The notes below the pieces were generated by a model that had not been told where the DNA came from, ran no database searches, and was given only the letters and a program-made list of their open reading frames with translations. A stretch of 64,000 bases of DNA from Bacteroidota bacterium (lineage in GTDB: Bacteria; Bacteroidota; Bacteroidia; AKYH767-A; 2013-40CM-41-45). How positions within the stretch are numbered: position 1 is the stretch's first letter; every line of letters begins with the position of its first letter. The stretch is from assembly GCA_016713765.1 (NCBI GenBank), contig JADJON010000001.1, forward strand, positions 1,426,001 to 1,490,000. Direction: 5' to 3'. The position numbers were made by a program, and so were the translations under genes. This document shows, in pieces, positions 62,904-64,000 of the stretch.

Positions 62904-64000
62904 TGAAAATCGATTTTAAGGCTGGCCCGAACACCGATTTTGATCAGCAAGGAATTGTTGGAGTGGATCTCCACACTTTGTAAGGGAGCGTTGCGTGTAT
63001 CGATCAGGCCGTGGATAAGGAGTTTTTTCGCCTGGAAGATGCGTTCGAGCCGACTTCGGTCAAAGGGTTCGTCGTGGGTTTTGACCGTCGGGCTGGTCAC
63101 GATGCCCTGCGCGTTTGTCAGTGCAGCTGGCACCAGTCCGTCTTGCGGATCGAACAGAAGCGAGTCAAGCGGTTGGTAGAGGGAGTCGGTGAAATACACT
63201 TGTGTCCACGACTGGGCCGGGAATCCGTTGGATGTATAGAGTCGGAAAATGGCCGATTGGAGCTCTTCGACGTTTTCCAGTTCGAAGTCGGCGGTATCCT
63301 GCACACTCAAGCCGCTTGCGTAACCCACCAACGGGAGTTCGACGCGCAAGTCGACGCTGAATCTGCTGGTGTCGAGCAGGAAATTCCGGGTGCCGGAGGG
63401 TACGTTGGTGGTCGCGTCGACATCGTAACTGACGTATTCGGGTTCCGCGTTGACCACTGTTTGAACGTTGCTGTTGTTCTTATCCAAGGTGAACGAGGTC
63501 GCGGCGACAAGGCCCGGAGCGCCGGGGACGCCTACTGGCAACGGATTGGGAATTGCGCCGGTAACAGGGATTGTCGGCCCCGTTCTCGGAATGGAAACAA
63601 GGTTCTGCAACACGGCCCTGACCGGCATGCCGAAACTGTTTCGGATGTTGAATACGAATTTCGGTTCGTCGAAGTGAATGGTACCACCCAGGGTGTTCTG
63701 GAAAATAGTCAACTCGCTTGAGTCGACCGAAATGCTCAGGCTGCGTTGCCGGAAATCGCCATAGGCAGCGGATAACCTCAACTGGTCATAATCGATCGAA
63801 AAGGAGAGTGGTCGATCGGTGCAGGCCTGGTTGAGTCCGCTGTTGGTCCAGTCGGCTTCATACACAATGTCAAGACGATTCGCCGAGGAACCTGCCGTGA
63901 AGTCGATTGAATAGCCGCTGAGATCGAAGCTGCCGTTTGCCGTGGTGGATGAGCCATTGGCAGGTGTGAACGCGACTTCCTGGTCGAACACCAAGCCGTT
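62900..64000 (-). CDS. Secreted hypothetical protein, partial at window edge
   Basis: At least 364 residues, with the N terminus beyond the window; the first in-frame Met at 63994 is probably internal. The content is rich in beta-strand and Ser/Thr, with no cysteine cluster or catalytic motif recognised. It may be a cell-surface or outer-membrane protein paired with the OmpA-domain protein encoded just downstream. Domain identity unknown. Confidence 0.75.
   Translation of the reverse strand, partial: NGLVFDQEVAFTPANGSSTTANGSFDLSGYSIDFTAGSSANRLDIVYEADWTNSGLNQACTDRPLSFSIDYDQLRLSAAYGDFRQRSLSISVDSSELTIFQNTLGGTIHFDEPKFVFNIRNSFGMPVRAVLQNLVSIPRTGPTIPVTGAIPNPLPVGVPGAPGLVAATSFTLDKNNSNVQTVVNAEPEYVSYDVDATTNVPSGTRNFLLDTSRFSVDLRVELPLVGYASGLSVQDTADFELENVEELQSAIFRLYTSNGFPAQSWTQVYFTDSLYQPLDSLLFDPQDGLVPAALTNAQGIVTSPTVKTHDEPFDRSRLERIFQAKKLLIHGLIDTRNAPLQSVEIHSNNSLLIKIGVRASLKIDFQ

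Overview
The window is a contiguous piece of a Bacteroidota chromosome, probably a Chitinophagales/Sphingobacteria-like lineage. Support comes from a type IX secretion sorting domain on a large Ig-repeat protein, a TAnnTTTG-type promoter ahead of nuoA, a clade II (Sec/lipoprotein-type) nos cluster, and a DUF5723/TSP3/OmpA envelope protein. No rRNA, tRNA, CRISPR array or transposase was seen.

Layout. 1-480: a cold-shock gene with its terminator. 476-12095: an approximately 10.5 kb genomic island between two near-identical 371-bp copies of a tauE-type permease segment. It is visibly more AT-rich than its surroundings and carries an Fe-S-type Fnr regulator, an alginate_exp-type porin, a periplasmic type II DMSO-reductase-family molybdoenzyme (alpha, beta and a cytochrome c/heme b gamma fusion), a TorD-like chaperone, a TatA and its own MoaA. 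11367-16981: the complete tauE copy followed by moeA-moaD-moeB-moaE-moaCB-moaA. 16987-29995: a peptidase gene and an almost complete purine-to-ureide pathway (guanine deaminase, XdhC, XdhAB, PuuD, HIU hydrolase, OHCU decarboxylase, allantoinase, allantoicase, plus an HpcH/citrate-lyase-type enzyme). It is interrupted between convergent genes by a four-helix-bundle gene bounded by inverted 7-bp repeat arrays. 30545-34030: a secreted multi-Ig protein. 34472-45439: an 11-subunit complex I operon (nuoABCDHIJKLMN, no nuoEFG) whose early spacers are filled with 7-bp-period repeats. 45447-54159: two PAS/HisKA_3 kinase-NarL regulator pairs and four small receiver proteins. 54294-60723: cytochrome c, nosZ and nosB-like/L/D/F/Y. 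60726-64000: two overlapping envelope genes, the last running off the window.

How the genes fit together. Molybdenum cofactor made by the moe/moa cluster would feed both xanthine dehydrogenase and the island molybdoenzyme. The Fnr-type regulator, the periplasmic molybdoenzyme and N2O reductase point to a facultative anaerobic respirer. Complex I without its NADH module suggests an electron donor other than NADH, or a separately encoded input module.

Most notable observations: the self-contained respiratory island with its direct-repeat scar; the heptamer-period repeat families, including composite cassettes placed just before nuo start codons and arrays that supply the stop codons of flanking genes; and a shared inverted repeat upstream of two orphan receivers, which may be the target of the adjacent NarL-type regulators.
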